Source of the DNA: Theropithecus gelada
Lineage: Eukaryota; Chordata; Mammalia; Primates; Cercopithecidae
Length of the DNA: 64,000 nt
Assembly (NCBI RefSeq): GCF_003255815.1
Contig: NC_037669.1
Span: 118,780,021 to 118,844,020, forward strand
Direction of reading: 5' to 3'
The notes below the pieces were generated by a model, which ran no database searches, was not told the origin of the DNA, and worked only from the letters and a program-made list of their open reading frames with translations. The translations under genes were made by a program, and so were the position numbers. Of the stretch, positions 23,531 to 36,495 are shown piece by piece; position 1 is the first letter of the stretch; each line of letters begins with the position of its first letter.

Positions 23531-25524
23531 TTAAGGGAGTATGTTTCCTCCCTTCAATACCAACTGCTTACCATGCATACCTAATATTGATTAAACTAAA
23601 GCTTAAAAAAAGACACGCACACAAAAAACTTCTAAAAACCTGTTTCCCTCATTTAAGTATAGCTTGAGCCTTCTGCATAAAAGGAAGAATCTAAGTGAAA
23701 TGTTGAGAAAAGAATGTATTGAGCACACAGTGCTGATCATCACTGTGTTTTTATGCCAATAAAATCTAATTTTACAGCTGAGTTCTATACAGCTGTGCAA
23801 GAAAGACTCTTGCCATGGCTTGCCACTTGAAGGAAAGAAGGAGTGGTGATAATTGTTCATGCAGAAAAACCTCTCGAGACATGAGCAGTACCTGGAGGTA
23901 TGTGCCCAGCTGGTTGGTTGAGGCACAAATAGTCTGGAATTTGCCTTCTTGTCTGATATGTGTTCATTAGTGAAGTAAAATCACAGTTGTCTGAAAAAGT
24001 TCTTAACCTTAAAAACATTCTTGCGTTTTACATCCAATTATAAGCATAAAAGATTTAGTTGGGAGCATTTAAATCCACAGAGAAATCCTGTGAAACTGAG
24101 TTTTTTTAGATTAAAAATACCACCACTCCAGATTAAAATAAATACTAGGTTCAACCAACAAGCCAAAAGGAACCATCCACTGTGCTCTTACGTGCAAAAA
24201 GGGGATGGATGTCCCTAATGCATAGGCCCTGCCTTCAAGAATCCATGGATGCTTTTTAAACATTTTTGTCTTGGCATAATTTTAAATGTGGCAAAGCAGA
24301 GTCATGTCTGAATTCAAATCTAATGTGCAGGAAAGCAGTATCTTCTGGGGGAGAAAAATCCACATATATAAGGATTATGAGTAAAAATTACATGTAATTT
24401 GAGGCTGCTTCCATAACCCCCTATTAATATAGAGGTTGCTTCCATAGCAGCCCAACATACCCCAAATCTTTACAGAAACATAAAAACTAAATGGAAAAAA
24501 ATTACATCACTATATATACACAATCTCTTGACCTCAGATCCACATCCTCACATAAATAACAGCTCAGTTTTGCAAATATTAACTAAAAGGGAAAGGGGGC
24601 TTATCTACAAAAAAGTTTACCAACCAAAGGTTCGTTTGCTTTGTTCGTTGTTTTTAAGTGGTATTTACATAAGCTTGCAGACGTAATTAACCATTTTTAT
24701 TAGAACACTTAGATTCCAGGCACACTCATATCACAATGCATCTCACACCCAGACATCCCAATGATGACAGTCAAGTATCTACAAGGAAACATGCGAAAGC
24801 TATGAGCCCTTATTCTCACACATAGACAAGCTAACCTTGTCACATCATCCAAACATGCGATAACTGAAAATACCCATTTTCAGTGAAATTTGAAATTTTA
24901 TGTATGTTTCTAATAGACAGTGAGAGAAAACTCTACAGAACTGTAGTCAGATAGCGAAAAACATCACTTCTAAAGCCCCTTGAGGAAGTCTAATTCTAAT
25001 CTGCATGGGGAGGTGGAAAGAAACAGGAAGTCAGAATACATGCTCCTTCTCCCAAGCGCCAGAAGCTCACGCTTTACCCAGCCCTTGCCCAGCCCTTGGG
25101 CACTACACCTGCCTGGCACCCCACAGCACTTTGACAGGTCCCCCTGCTTTTCAGGACTGTGGTTCAGATTTTCCTATATAAGCTCTCTGTGTCTTAGTTT
25201 CTTTATGTATAACATGAATGATACGGCTACTTAAGCACATGACTTCCAGATAGCCCTTTAATAAGATCCAAAACGTATTTTATTATTCCATTTGTAGAGA
25301 TCTGTTACGAATCAAATTCACATTTGTGCATCAATTTGGGCATCTAAGAGACATGCATAACCCCTTGAATAGAAGAAAAAAAAAAATGTGTTGCAAGCAC
25401 CAAACAACTGATTGCTTTCTGGAAAGATGTAGAGGAAGAGTTCTGAAGCTGCTATTTCAGCCTGCTGGGACAAAGGCAGTTTGGGGCACCTGCAAGCTAA
25501 TTCTTACCTAGCATCAAAACATCC

Positions 25525-25630
25525 TATGAAGTAGTTGGTATTGTCCATTTACAAATATAACAACTAAGGCTAACAAAGAGACTCAGAAAGTGAAAATAAA
25601 AAGTCCATGCTCTTAGCGAGCTAACTGTAA
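25525..25630 (-). repeat. MIR SINE relic
   Basis: CCATTTACAAATATAACAAC and TAAGGCTAACAAAGAGACTC resemble reverse-complement MIR. Confidence 0.45.
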
Positions 25631-26289
25631 CATCTGAGAATCTGACAACAAAACCCAAGTAGAAGAGCTGGTTAAAATTTATATATAGGTTAGTGAGTTT
25701 TAAAGACTAGATAAAACAAGCACATGGTACAAAACAGAAAAGGTATCAAAAGAGAACTTTCAAAGACAACCCACGAGAGCACATCTCCCTCCTAAGGAGT
25801 GCTTGGTTCCCCTCCACAAAGGCTACAATTGAGTTTTTGGTGCTTCCTTACCAAAATACAGACTTAATAATTTTTCGAGCACATTTTAAAGTAGCTTAAG
25901 GAGGATTAAGCAAATCTATTACACTACCATTTAGCCTAGATGGTTTAAAATTAGAGGAGGAAAAAAAAAAAAAAAAACACTAGCAGAAACCAAATTGTAA
26001 ATTGCTAAAGTTATGTCTTCCATGGTGATTTTAATGAAATGTGCCGTGATTAAACACAAAAGCAAAATTATCTCCAAAGAAGGGCAGAAGTTATTGATGA
26101 GGAGACTGCTGGAGTAATATCTTTGGTACAAAGGGTTTCAAGAGTCTATTAGTTTTAAGTAACTACTGTAAAATAAGTATAAAGCAGGTTGAAGGTTTCT
26201 CCCTTTAATAATAACAGTATTCCAAACGAAGGACTTAGCTGAAAAGTACCTTATAAAATGACATCAAACAAAAGAACTTGAAAAAAGGT

Positions 26290-26400
26290 AATCAACCATT
26301 GTGTTAACCAGATATTTACTGTGTACCCACTTTATGGTGGCACTGTACTAGAATTCTAGAGTTCTAGAAATAAAAGCATAAGGTTAAATGGCATTACAAT
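26290..26400 (-). repeat. L2 LINE 3' relic
   Basis: AGATATTTACTGTGTACCCA and TGGTGGCACTGTACTAGAAT follow reverse L2 3'-end order. Confidence 0.45.
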
Positions 26401-27789
26401 GAAATGTTATACTCAATTAACTAAAAACGAATCCGCATTGGACACTTCTGACGAAATACCATGCAAAGTCAACAGACCTCCATGCTCTACGAAACCTTTC
26501 ATCTGAGATAAGCCCCAATGTCTAAATTTGGTTTCCCAGCTGTGGCCTCTTTTCTAGACTTTGAAATCTGACAGGTGTTACAGAAGGTGAATATGCCTTC
26601 AAAACATACCCCATGCCTTAACCTTCATTTCTGATCAGCCAGGAGAATACTAAAATTTTTTCTTTAATCATCTCATATAGAATTCAATCATGTTTATTTT
26701 ACACACTCAGTTTTGCTTAATTGAATAGATGTTATAAAACATTCATTATAAGGAAAAGAACCTGTACCATTAAACATCACTGACAGTTCCTATTTATACT
26801 TAAATATATATTTCAAGGATTTCTGACATAAGCCATTGTAGATATTGGTTCAAATATTTTTTTCAAAAAATTATCTGATTCTCACTCCTGCATGGTTGGG
26901 GGGACGGAAATCAGTAAGAACACTGTCTGAAACACTGAAAATCAGTTTAGAACTGTTTTGTATTTCCTAAAGGCAAGTTATTTCTTGAGAAATATTACAT
27001 TTAATGACATTCGCATAAGCAGTTTTGTTTTTCACTTAATGTGAATGAACATAAAGCAAATACCAGGTGCTACTTAGAGCTCAGAAGAGACCGAAACATT
27101 TCATGTTTCACATGAAATGACAACAGTTAACAAAGAAACAAATTAGCAGGTGCAAAGACACACCGTGTAAGGGAGTACCTATTTACCATTTCAGATTAGC
27201 TCATTATGATAAAGTTTTAATATAAAATATGTATACAGTCACATTACTAATTCAGATAAACGTTTTGAAAACATAAAAATGCAAAATTCTCTAGAGAAAA
27301 TATTTTCTTTCGACAGATGTCGCACACCAGAGAATTAAGGAGATTTGTTTTAATTAATAGATAAGAATGATAATTGGTATATATATGGCCTATACACAAA
27401 TAGGTGAATTTTAGTGTTTGAAAGCATGGTGCTTTGCCTATGTTCCAAACACTGCCTGTGAACAATGACATTAATTTATACTAATACAATTTGTTAAGAA
27501 AAAGTAGGCAGCTACACCCATTTATTTAAGAAATACCTATTTAGGTTTTCCTCTGTGCAAGACACTCTTTTGTGCTGAAGTTATGCAAATTCTAAATTAA
27601 GGAATTCATTAATGGGTTTTTTAATTTTTCCAGAAAAATCTTTTTAAATTTCAGCTTTGGTACAAAAGGCATGTTCTCCAATTCAATTTTAGTACTCCTT
27701 ATATGATGAACACAAAAGACACACATAAAATATTTTTCAGTTAATGTCACCGGTAAACTCAAAGAAGCAGGAGAATGAAAAATGCAAGT

Positions 27790-27900
27790 AACATTTTAGG
27801 ATTATTAATGGCTTTGATGTCATGAACCCTCAAGAGGGTCTTATGAGTACCCAAGGGTCCCCCAGACGACATTTTGAGAGTTGCTGCTCCACACAAACAA
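27790..27900. repeat. Possible hAT-type DNA transposon relic
   Basis: CATGAACCCTCAAGAGGGTC and GACATTTTGAGAGTTGCTGC resemble the end of a MER58-like hAT element. One end only, so family and strand are uncertain. Confidence 0.35.
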
Positions 27901-30029
27901 GTTATATGTAAAAATGTAAAAAAACAGATTGCTGTCCCTCCTTTACACTTTCTATGATACAACTACAGTTCACCTGACAGGGTCTGAAGGAAGAACCAGT
28001 TAATCCAAATTAAGAGGTATTCTAATTCTATCACAGATGTCTCTCTCCAGGACTTTATGCCACACTCATTACAGAACATTTGTGAGGCAAATTCATTTGG
28101 TAAATCATGAGAACAGAAAAGTAGGCTGGAGGGCTAAGAAAACTGATGTTGGGGGCCAGGTACTTCCTGCTGGGGCTGTCAGCAGAGTACAGTGGAGGTA
28201 GGGACTTGGCACTCGTGAATCCAGGCCTGTTAGATGGGGATTCCCGTCCAATCTTTCCTGTAATCAGACTCATGCCCCAGATACAAAGCAAATGATCAAA
28301 CACTAAGGAAGTAACGACAAATAATATTGTATTGCCATTCTCAAGGAAGAATCCTATCTGCTCCGATCTCTAGACCTTCATTTACTGCTCAATGAACCCA
28401 TTTTAAGTCCCGCCATGATTTGATCCAGTATTTTCTAGGGTCATTCATTTATTTATGCCTTTCATCAAAGAACCCAAAAGTAGTCTTCCGAGGCATAAAG
28501 AGAACTTTTAAAATGAGAACCTCAAGTTTCAAATATAGACAAAGGAATTAGTAGGACATTGAAATTCATTTCCTAGAGCAACAAATTAACAAAATGAAAA
28601 TATGCCACAGCTAATTGATTTGCATTCAGCAAACAGTTAGATGAGAGACTTCCCTTTCATTTTTAAAAATAGATTTAACAAGCATATTAATTTTCCACTG
28701 GCCGCTATAAATAAATGGAACTCCAAAATATCTTTCTTTGCAAAGGCGTTTGCTCTAGCCAGTCACTGTTAGCCTGACCCTGAGTGGAATGTGTATTTAC
28801 ATTGCCGAGAGGCAGCATTGTGTGCTGGTGGGAAACCACTTCTCACAAACCTCCCATTCAACCGAGGACTCCACAATAGGTACTCACACAGGAAGCACGC
28901 CTTGCAAAGAGCACCTCTGCCATTCCAGAAAGAATTTTCCAAGGCAGCAAGGACGGTGGACCACTATAAACGCCATGTTCACAGGCCCTAACTGCCTACA
29001 CTTCAGGGTCAACAAAGCCAGTGTTGTTCACAACCATTCCCCCGAGTTCTTCCCAAGGTGAAAGGGAAACTCAACAATTCCATTTCATTTTTCTAGATAA
29101 TCTCTCAGGGTATTGCTTTGGTTTTCCTAAACAAAAAAAAAAAAAAAATACTAAGCCGTAATTGTTTTTCTCAAATATTCTGGAAAGTACTCCCAAGTAT
29201 CTACTGTTTTTTTCAAAGCCAACTGAAAGGTGTTAATATTTAATGTGCAATTTTTAAAAAATCAAACCTCAAATATTACTTCATGACTCCACTGACTCCT
29301 TAAATACCAGTTCCTTAAATACCTTAAATACCGACCACTGTGTTTAACTGCAAAGCCAAAAAATTATTACATTAACTCCTCAACTAGAAAAGCATGTACT
29401 GTCAGTAGTATCACGTTAACAATGACTTCTGAACAGGTACATGCAGGAAATCAAGACAATGGTGACTGCTTACACATGCCATCACATCAACTGGTGAATG
29501 AAAAATGAAATTAATAAATAGATTTTGGCAATTCAATACTAAACTACTAGCCTCAGTTTGACTTTTTCCTCCATACTTGAGTATGTAACGAAGTACAACG
29601 TGGTTCTTTAAAAAAATGTGTTAATTAAATTCTCAATAACCCAACTTCCCAACCTGGACAAGAAAGGAGGCAGCTGCTACCAACAGTGATTATCTCAAGG
29701 CCATTAAATAATTTAATAATATCGGGCAAAGGGCAACTCTTCTGGCTTATTTTTCTCATTTCTTAAAAAAAAAAAAAAATTTCCTGCAGCTCTAGCTCAA
29801 AGGATCATTTCTCAAATTAAAGGACTGAATTCCATGACCAATGCTCCTGCCAGTTCTACTAATCTATCAATTTGGGCGTAATAATAAAGAATATCATGAG
29901 TAATACATACATCTCATGGGTTTATTGGAATTCTACTTAAGGCAGCTGCTGTAAAATAAAAGATATGTGTATCCATGCCCATCATAAATAATACCATTTA
30001 CTAGTGTCAGGAAGTCGCTTTTACAACAT

Positions 30030-30270
30030 AGAAAAAGTAAACCAGACTATGAGGAAATGTTCACAATACAATGCTTAGTGCAAGTTACACAGTCAGATTA
30101 TATATGTACACAGAATTTTTTAAAAGACTGAAATGAAATAGAACCAAAATGTTAATGCTTAACCTATATATAACATTATAACAAATAAATTATATTTTTC
30201 TTTTGAACGTGCGACATTTTTAAAAATATTCTACAATGAGCATCTATCATTTTTATAACGATACAAGTTA
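30030..30270 (+). mobile_element. L1ME-type 3' end
   Basis: CAAGTTACACAGTCAGATTA, GAACCAAAATGTTAATGCTT and TTCTACAATGAGCATCTATC match the order of old mammalian L1 3' UTRs. No coding capacity. Confidence 0.55.
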
Positions 30271-31779
30271 ACTTTTTTAAAAAATCATGTAATTCTATTT
30301 ACTTTTGCACCATGTGATTGTTTAAACTTTTGTGAGGAAATACTTTCAAACCACCACATACAAAAAGACCTAAAGAAGACAGGTTTTACCCAAGTCTCAC
30401 AGAACTAATCATCACCATTCAACTCTGGCTGTGGGACACAACAATGGAAGAACATCTGTGGTTAAGTAATAGATTTGGTAACATTTACAAGACCAGCCCT
30501 AAGGTCATGCTTGCTGAGTAATCCCAAGATTAGGCATGCTCACTAGGACCAACCCAAACAGCTTAAAAAAGAGGGGGTGGGGGAAGCAGGTTCCACAGCC
30601 TTACTTTTTTTAGATAACAAGTGCTCCATAAAATCCTCTTCCAACTGCCAAAATAAATCAAACTTTCTGGGTGGAGAACTCTCTGTCAATCAAATGGGAA
30701 TCAGCAAAGATAAACCTAATAATAGAATCTGTTACATACTTACTTAGCTCTACTAACTATGCTAGTCTCTAACTAGCACAAAAGACTTCAAAAGCTCTTG
30801 CTTGAAAAGTACAGGGTGGGGCCGGAGATTTCCCTAGGAGCTGGCAAGCCTCAATCTTTAACAGTGGAAAAGTAACTACCCACTCTTATCTTTATGAGTT
30901 CTTTCCAGCCCACCCGCCCTCATCCCATACCTTTTAAAAATAATTGGCCCATATTTTCTTTCCCACATTCCTATGCATTATAGCGTATAATACATGTTCA
31001 CTCTAGAAATCTGAAAATAAAGAAAAGCAAGAAGAAAGTTTAATTGTTCATAATCTCACTACTCAAAAATAGCCACTGTTAAAATGATGATATATTTCCT
31101 CTCAATCTTGCTTTTCTATTTGAAATTTACAGTTAGAGAGCTACAGATTATAATCAATCTGCCTTTTTTTTTTTTTTTGATACATAACAATAATACTCAT
31201 TACTTTAAAAAATAAGCAAATTGGTTCCTAAATCACATTTTACTTCAGAGAAGATGGCAAAATTCTCCTCTGAGGTCCTGGACTCTGGCAGAAAGATGGG
31301 AATAAACCAGAAAAACAGATGATACAACAGGTATGTCCATTGGGCACTCAGAAGCACAATTTCTTTTTATATGATATTAGGTTACAATGACAAAATGCTT
31401 TTAGATTGTGTGCACATATTTTAAACAGAATTATTTAAACCCATTATGAAGTCTGGATTCCATGAATTAATCAAAATGCAATTCCTTATTTCTACGTTTA
31501 CATGTACGCAAGTTTCTGAAAGTTAAAGGGTGTATTCTCTATCTTCTGAGAGCTACAGGATGTTTTATGTTAACTGTCTGTAGCACCTATTTCACAACCA
31601 TAAACCTATCCCAACCAATGAGCAGAATGAATGTATGTACCAGCAACCAAGTTCAATGGCACTTTGCCCCAGAATACTTAACCCTGAGCATCTAGGTTGT
31701 ATTGTTACCAGTAAAATTAACAGAGAACCAGACTGGCAAGATGTGGCTTAAGATATTTTAGAACAATGTATGAAAACAT
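30271..31779. other. Intronic sequence; possible LINE relic 30960-31130
   Basis: ATAATCTCACTACTCAAAAA / TAGCCACTGTTAAAATGATG resembles an old L1 or HAL1 3' region but could not be assigned. The rest is unrecognised. Confidence 0.3.
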
Positions 31780-32095
31780 ACATCACAGTCTGAAATAGTG
31801 AAGAGTTGGAAGCTATTTTATCCACACAATGCAAGACTCTGCAGCCAATTGTAAATGCTGTAGAAATCAATCTGCTAACATAGGAAGGTGCTCACAACAC
31901 ACTGTTTGTAGGGGGAAATAACAGGTTAACAAGGAAGTATACACTGTGATACTCTGCAAAACTAGGTATATGGTTTTTTTTTTCACAAAGAAAAGAGTCT
32001 AGAAGAACATACACCAAAGTGTTCATAGTGATTTTGATAAAGTAGGTAGAAAGAAGAATCTTTTCATTTATCAATGCTCCAAGATTTTTTTAATG
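31780..32095 (+). mobile_element. L1M-type fragment
   Basis: CACACAATGCAAGACTCTGC, AGCCAATTGTAAATGCTGTA and CATACACCAAAGTGTTCATA follow the ORF2-end to 3' UTR order of mammalian L1M elements. Confidence 0.55.
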
Positions 32096-33074
32096 ATGCT
32101 TGTATTAGGAGAGGGGAAAAATAGTACACAGAACAAAGAGCATCTTAAGGGCAACCTGATCACATCTGTGTCAAATAATCTAACGGAAAAATGTGAAACA
32201 GATCATGCATATCTAGTCAAGGGTAATCCTATTAAACAAAACCCCTCTCTATAAGTACCTGATATGGGTCACTGGCTATGACAGTCTCTCTTCTAAAAGC
32301 TGTGCTATAGCTCTCAGAAAAAGTGTAAGCTGTTCTAGGCCCTTCACTCTAGGCCCAGCGGCACCAATGGGCAGTGGTGGTGGGGACTGTCAATCTCCTA
32401 GAAGCTATTTTTAGTTTCAGAATATATCACAGAATCCCAAGTCTGAAAAAGAACTTCGAGAAGTTCAGCTCTAACTCAGGCTTGTATTGTATCTATCCCT
32501 AGTAGATCAGATGCTTCAAAATATCAAAACTTGGTACGTTTTTTTATTACACTGTATCCTTCAGCTAATTATCCCAGGATTTCCTCTCTCAAACAGTTGG
32601 TAAAAATACATTTATTTGGAACAACAGGATGATAGGAAAAGATAAGGTGGGAATTAGACAGAACTGTGTCTGAGTCGAGGAAAAACAAAAATTGCTGAGT
32701 ATTTTAAAATCACCATTACTGAAGAGAGTATTCTTTTGACAAAGTCTGTTACCTCTGACCCTTCCTTTCCATCATCACCACCAGCAGCAGCACCCTAGTT
32801 CAGGAATAATCAAGTCACTTCTAGATTCTCAAAAAGTACAGGACCCATTTACCCTGCCTACTGTCCCTGTCATCTCCCTTCTGTCCACTCTACCCTGCAC
32901 ATGCAGACCATGTAATTTAGTTCTGGAACCTCACTTTCACTAAGCCACTACACGCTCGCTCACAGACCAATGATTCTTCAAGCAGAAGCACCCATAAGAG
33001 ATGGGGAACAGAGGACTTAGCATTGTAGGGGAGTCATTCTACAACACTAACCATTCAGGTTAGAGTTTCTCCAG
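32096..33074. other. Intronic sequence without recognised elements
   Basis: Nothing supported. Confidence 0.4.
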
Positions 33075-33484
33075 ATACGTGCAGGAACTATCAGCAACAT
33101 AATCAAGTGAGGCGCTTGTTTAAAAACGCAGATTCCTCACAAATATTCACAGCAGCATTACTCAGCTCAAAAAGGAGAAACCATCCAACAGAAGAATGGA
33201 CACACAAAAATGTCCCCATTTTATGAATGCATAGAATGGATACGTTCCTTAAAAAGGAATAAAATACTGATACATACTACAACCTAGATGAGCCCTGAAA
33301 ATATTATGCAAAGTGGAAAAGGCCAGTTAGAGAAGGCCACATAATGTACGATTCCCTTTATATGAAAGGTCCAGAATAGGCAAATGTTTAGAGACAGAAA
33401 GTAGACTGGTGGTTGCTTGGGGCTGGAGTTGATGGTGGGAAGCGACTGCCAATGGCTATCAGGTTTCTTTTAGAAGGGACAAAA

Positions 33485-33566
33485 ATGTTCTAGAAGTTGC
33501 TAGTGGTGGTGGTTGCACACTGCCGATGTTCTAGAATTTGCTAGTGGTGGTGGTTGCACAACACCA
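33485..33566. repeat. 41-bp tandem duplication inside L1M 3' UTR
   Basis: ATGTTCTAGAAGTTGCTAGT begins at 33485 and its near-copy begins at 33526 (period 41). The first copies share CTAGTGGTGGTGGTTGCACA before diverging at their ends. Confidence 0.85.
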
Positions 33567-33613
33567 TGAATATGCTAAAAACATTAAATTTTACACCTTA
33601 AATGCATGAGCTA

Positions 33614-33923
33614 GGCCGGGCGCAGTGGCTCACGCCTGTAATCCCAGCACTTTGGGAGGCCGAGGCGGGTGGATCACCTGAGGTCAGGAGTTCGAGACCA
33701 GCCTGGCCAACATGGAGAAACCTCGTCTCTACTAAAAATACAAAATTAGCTGGGCGTGGTGGCGCATGCCTATAATCCCAGCTACTAGGGAGGCTGAGGC
33801 AGGAGAATTGCTTGAGCCTGGGAGGCGGAGGTTGTGGTGAGCCGAGATCGTGCCATTGCACTCCAGCCTGGGCAACAAGAGTGAAACTCCGCCTCAAAAA
33901 AATAAATAAATAAATAAATAAAT
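33614..33923 (+). mobile_element. AluS element nested in L1M
   Basis: Full-length Alu with an (AAAT)n tail. Perfect 13-bp target-site copies (AAATGCATGAGCT) lie at 33600-33612 and 33924-33936. Confidence 0.94.
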
Positions 33924-34170
33924 AAATGCATGAGCTGTATGACATGTGAAATATCTCTCAATAAAGCTGTTTAAAAATCCAGATCCCTCAATTCTCACTT
34001 AGATCTACTAAACCAGAATCTCTGAAGGGAGGCCTAGATATCCTCTCTTTGAACAGAAAGAGCAGGTGATGTGCCTTTTCACTAAGTTCTCCAGAAGATT
34101 CCTGAGTATACTAAAGTTAACACTGCCTTTGATCTTTTCTGAACCTTAAAGGCTATACCAGTGTATTTCC

Positions 34171-34434
34171 ATCCAGGTGCAGTGGCTCACGCCTGTAATC
34201 CCAGCACTTTGGGAGGCTGAAGAGGGAGGACAGCCTGAGGCTTGGAATTCGAGACCAGCCTGGGCAACACAGCAAGAGACCCTCTCTCTAAAATATTTAA
34301 AAATTAGTAAGTGTGGTGGAGATACTGAGGTGAGAGAATCATTTGAGCCCAGGAGTTCAAGGATGTAGTAAGCTATGATTATGCCACTGCACTTCACCCT
34401 GGGCAACAGAGCAACAATCTTGTCTCAAAAAAAG
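34171..34434 (+). mobile_element. AluJ element
   Basis: Old Alu with internal deletions (AATTAGTAAGTGTGGTGGAG lacks the usual intervening bases). Immediately followed by another Alu. Confidence 0.88.
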
Positions 34435-34439
34435 ATTCT

Positions 34440-34740
34440 GGCCAGGCGTGGTGGCTCATGCCTGTAATCCCAGCACTTTGGGAGGCCAAGGTGGGAGGAT
34501 CGCTTGAGCCCAGTAGATCGAGACCAGCCTGGACAACATAGAAAGGCACCATCTCTACAAAAAATAAAAAAGCAGTCAGGTGTGGTGGTACACACCTGTA
34601 GTCTCAGCTACTCAGGAGGCTGAGGTGGGAGAATCACTTGAGCCCAAGAGACAGAGGTTGCAGTGAGCCATTATCATGCCACTGCACTCCAGCCTGGGCA
34701 ATAGAGTGAGACACTGTATAAACAAAACAAAACAAAAAAA
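34440..34740 (+). mobile_element. AluJb element
   Basis: Full-length J-type Alu (GCTTGAGCCCAGTAGATCGA, AAATAAAAAAGCAGTCAGGT) with an (AACAAA)n-like tail, head-to-tail with the preceding AluJ. Confidence 0.9.
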
Positions 34741-35630
34741 TCTAATGTATTTCCTACTCTGCCCTACACAACCCTCCCATGTGACCAGTGTCCTGATGCT
34801 GGGGAGCACAGAGACCGCTGCTGAGCTTTTGCTCTTGCTACTCTCTCCTCTTTTCCAGAACACCCACAGTTCTGTCTAGGTCTTGCTACTTAAAGCTACA
34901 TCAAGATTACTATGGGTCACAATAACCTCTACAGAGAACCCTTGGGGTCTTCCTATCCTCATGCATGAAAGGAAGATGATGGACTAGGTAACGACTAGAC
35001 TTTCTCCCTTACCTGAAATTATGAGCCTCTCTGAGAGAGACTCAAGAAAGACTCCAGGCAAACAGCCTTTCCTCCATTCAGTCCACGTTTTATATCCATA
35101 CAATAATGTGTATTGAGCAATTTTCTCCCCCACTTAATGTGTGGGGAAGCTAAATAACTTAAAGAAGAATCTTTTTGTTAAGGCTCAGAAAATGTATACC
35201 TAACACAAGGTCGAGTCCAGCATATGACAGGGCCTCAGGCATTTGATGCACTCCTTAACCTATCCTCAGAAAGTCAATCCTTTAGCTTGAATCTCTTCCT
35301 GGATCTCCAGGTTTGCTGAGGTGTCCATACAGAGCTTTTGCATGGAGACCTGGCATTCTGTGCTGCTCTGTTTGACATAGGAGGTTTGCTTTCTTCTACT
35401 CCAAGGTGATACTATCAACCACTATCGTAAACACTTGAACTGTGCATTGTTTTTTCTATCAGTAATGATGACTTCATGACAGCATTTGAGAGAAACTTAA
35501 GGTTAAAGGCCCCGTGCATGGTCATGAAATGAACACAGATAACTGACTCATAATCAAATTTACAATCTTATTTGAGGCAATCTAAAGCCATCCGTTATAG
35601 CACTCCCCAACCCCCTCACCTCCCTAACTA

Positions 35631-35652
35631 ACACACACACACACACACACAC
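35631..35652. repeat. (AC)n microsatellite
   Basis: Eleven uninterrupted AC units. Confidence 0.95.
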
Positions 35653-35926
35653 CCCAGTAAAAAGTCAGGGCACTGTAATATTACTAGAAGCTACACAATT
35701 TTGACCATTTCTCTTTAGTGAGTACTCATCAAGATGAGTAAATACAAATTCCATATGAAAATGTATGTTAAGAGGTACTTCCTACAAATAAAAGCCACTT
35801 TTGAAGATAATTTTTGCAGCATATTTAACAGATGTATTCTGTTAAAAGAATATGTATTCTTATATGTTTAGCAACTGTAGTGACAAAGTTACTTCATAAA
35901 GCTAAAATTAAGATGCTCCAAAGCAA

Positions 35927-35982
35927 ACATACACAAACATGCATGCATACACACATACACACACACAGTATATACACACACA
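35927..35982. repeat. Imperfect CA-rich repeat
   Basis: ACATACACAAACATGCATGC followed by interrupted CA units. Confidence 0.8.
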
Positions 35983-36495
35983 CTTTTCAGAACACTAGGA
36001 AACTACAAAGTGCTTGATACTACAATGCTCATCCGTAAATCTACTTTCAAAATTCTGACTTCTATAATTTCTAATCATAATTTTTCATATATCTGCAAAT
36101 TAAGAGAAAATACCTACCTTTTCTTCCGCATGTACTGCCTCTTTTCACATTTTAAAATTATATAGATAGAGCGAAACCTTGGTAATTTAAATTAATTGGA
36201 GAAAAAAGGCCCCTCTAAATGTATGAAAAGAAGCATTTGCAACAAGAAATTTAAATACAGCTAAAACTTTCAACAGCACTGCCAGGTGGAAATCCTCCCT
36301 GCTGTATTTAACAGATAAGACATACTTATATCTGTAACAATTACTACTTAAAAAATATTTTCCCAAGTACTTCAGAATAGTTTTATTATATTCTACTCCT
36401 TCTCTCCACCACTTCCCCAAGCCCATCCTTGTTTTACTTATTTCCCAAACTCTTCATAGGCAATGAAGAAATTACTGGGATGAAAAGTAGTTATA

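Larger units (their letters stand above)
22161..30030. other. Repeat-poor intronic block
   Basis: Almost 8 kb without an Alu or clear L1; only weak MIR, L2 and DNA-transposon relics occur inside, listed separately. No exon could be supported. A TATA-like CTATATAAGC occurs near 25174, with no associated gene. Confidence 0.6.
33140..33969 (+). mobile_element. L1M 3' end with target-site duplication
   Basis: ORF2-tail and 3' UTR text (GGTCCAGAATAGGCAAATGT, AGAAAGTAGACTGGTGGTTG, TGGTGGTTGCACAACACCAT, AATATCTCTCAATAAAGCTG). A 21-base flank at 33119-33139 recurs at 33970-33990 with three mismatches. It contains the AluS at 33614-33923 and a 41-bp duplication. Confidence 0.82.
33075..34060. mobile_element. 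MER20-like hAT element, interrupted by an L1M
   Basis: Left part (GGCGCTTGTTTAAAAACGCA, to 33139) and right part (CTACTAAACCAGAATCTCTG, from about 33991) resemble a MER20-class short hAT transposon, separated by the L1M at 33140-33969. Family assignment is from memory and both pieces are diverged. Confidence 0.5.
34741..36495. other. Intronic sequence with two CA microsatellites
   Basis: Only the CA runs are recognised. Nothing indicates a gene. Confidence 0.4.

Noticed and set aside
25170..25184. TATA-like CTATATAAGC as a promoter
   Set aside because: No transcript, CpG enrichment or downstream gene supports it; expected by chance in AT-rich DNA.
26345..26372. Heat-shock-element-like repeats of TTCTAGAA
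   Set aside because: Lies within an L2 relic and is a short AT-rich palindrome with no context.
33598..33945. 115-codon minus-strand frame
   Set aside because: It is a translation of the antisense of an AluS (the familiar LECSGAISAHCNLRLPG-type text), not a gene.
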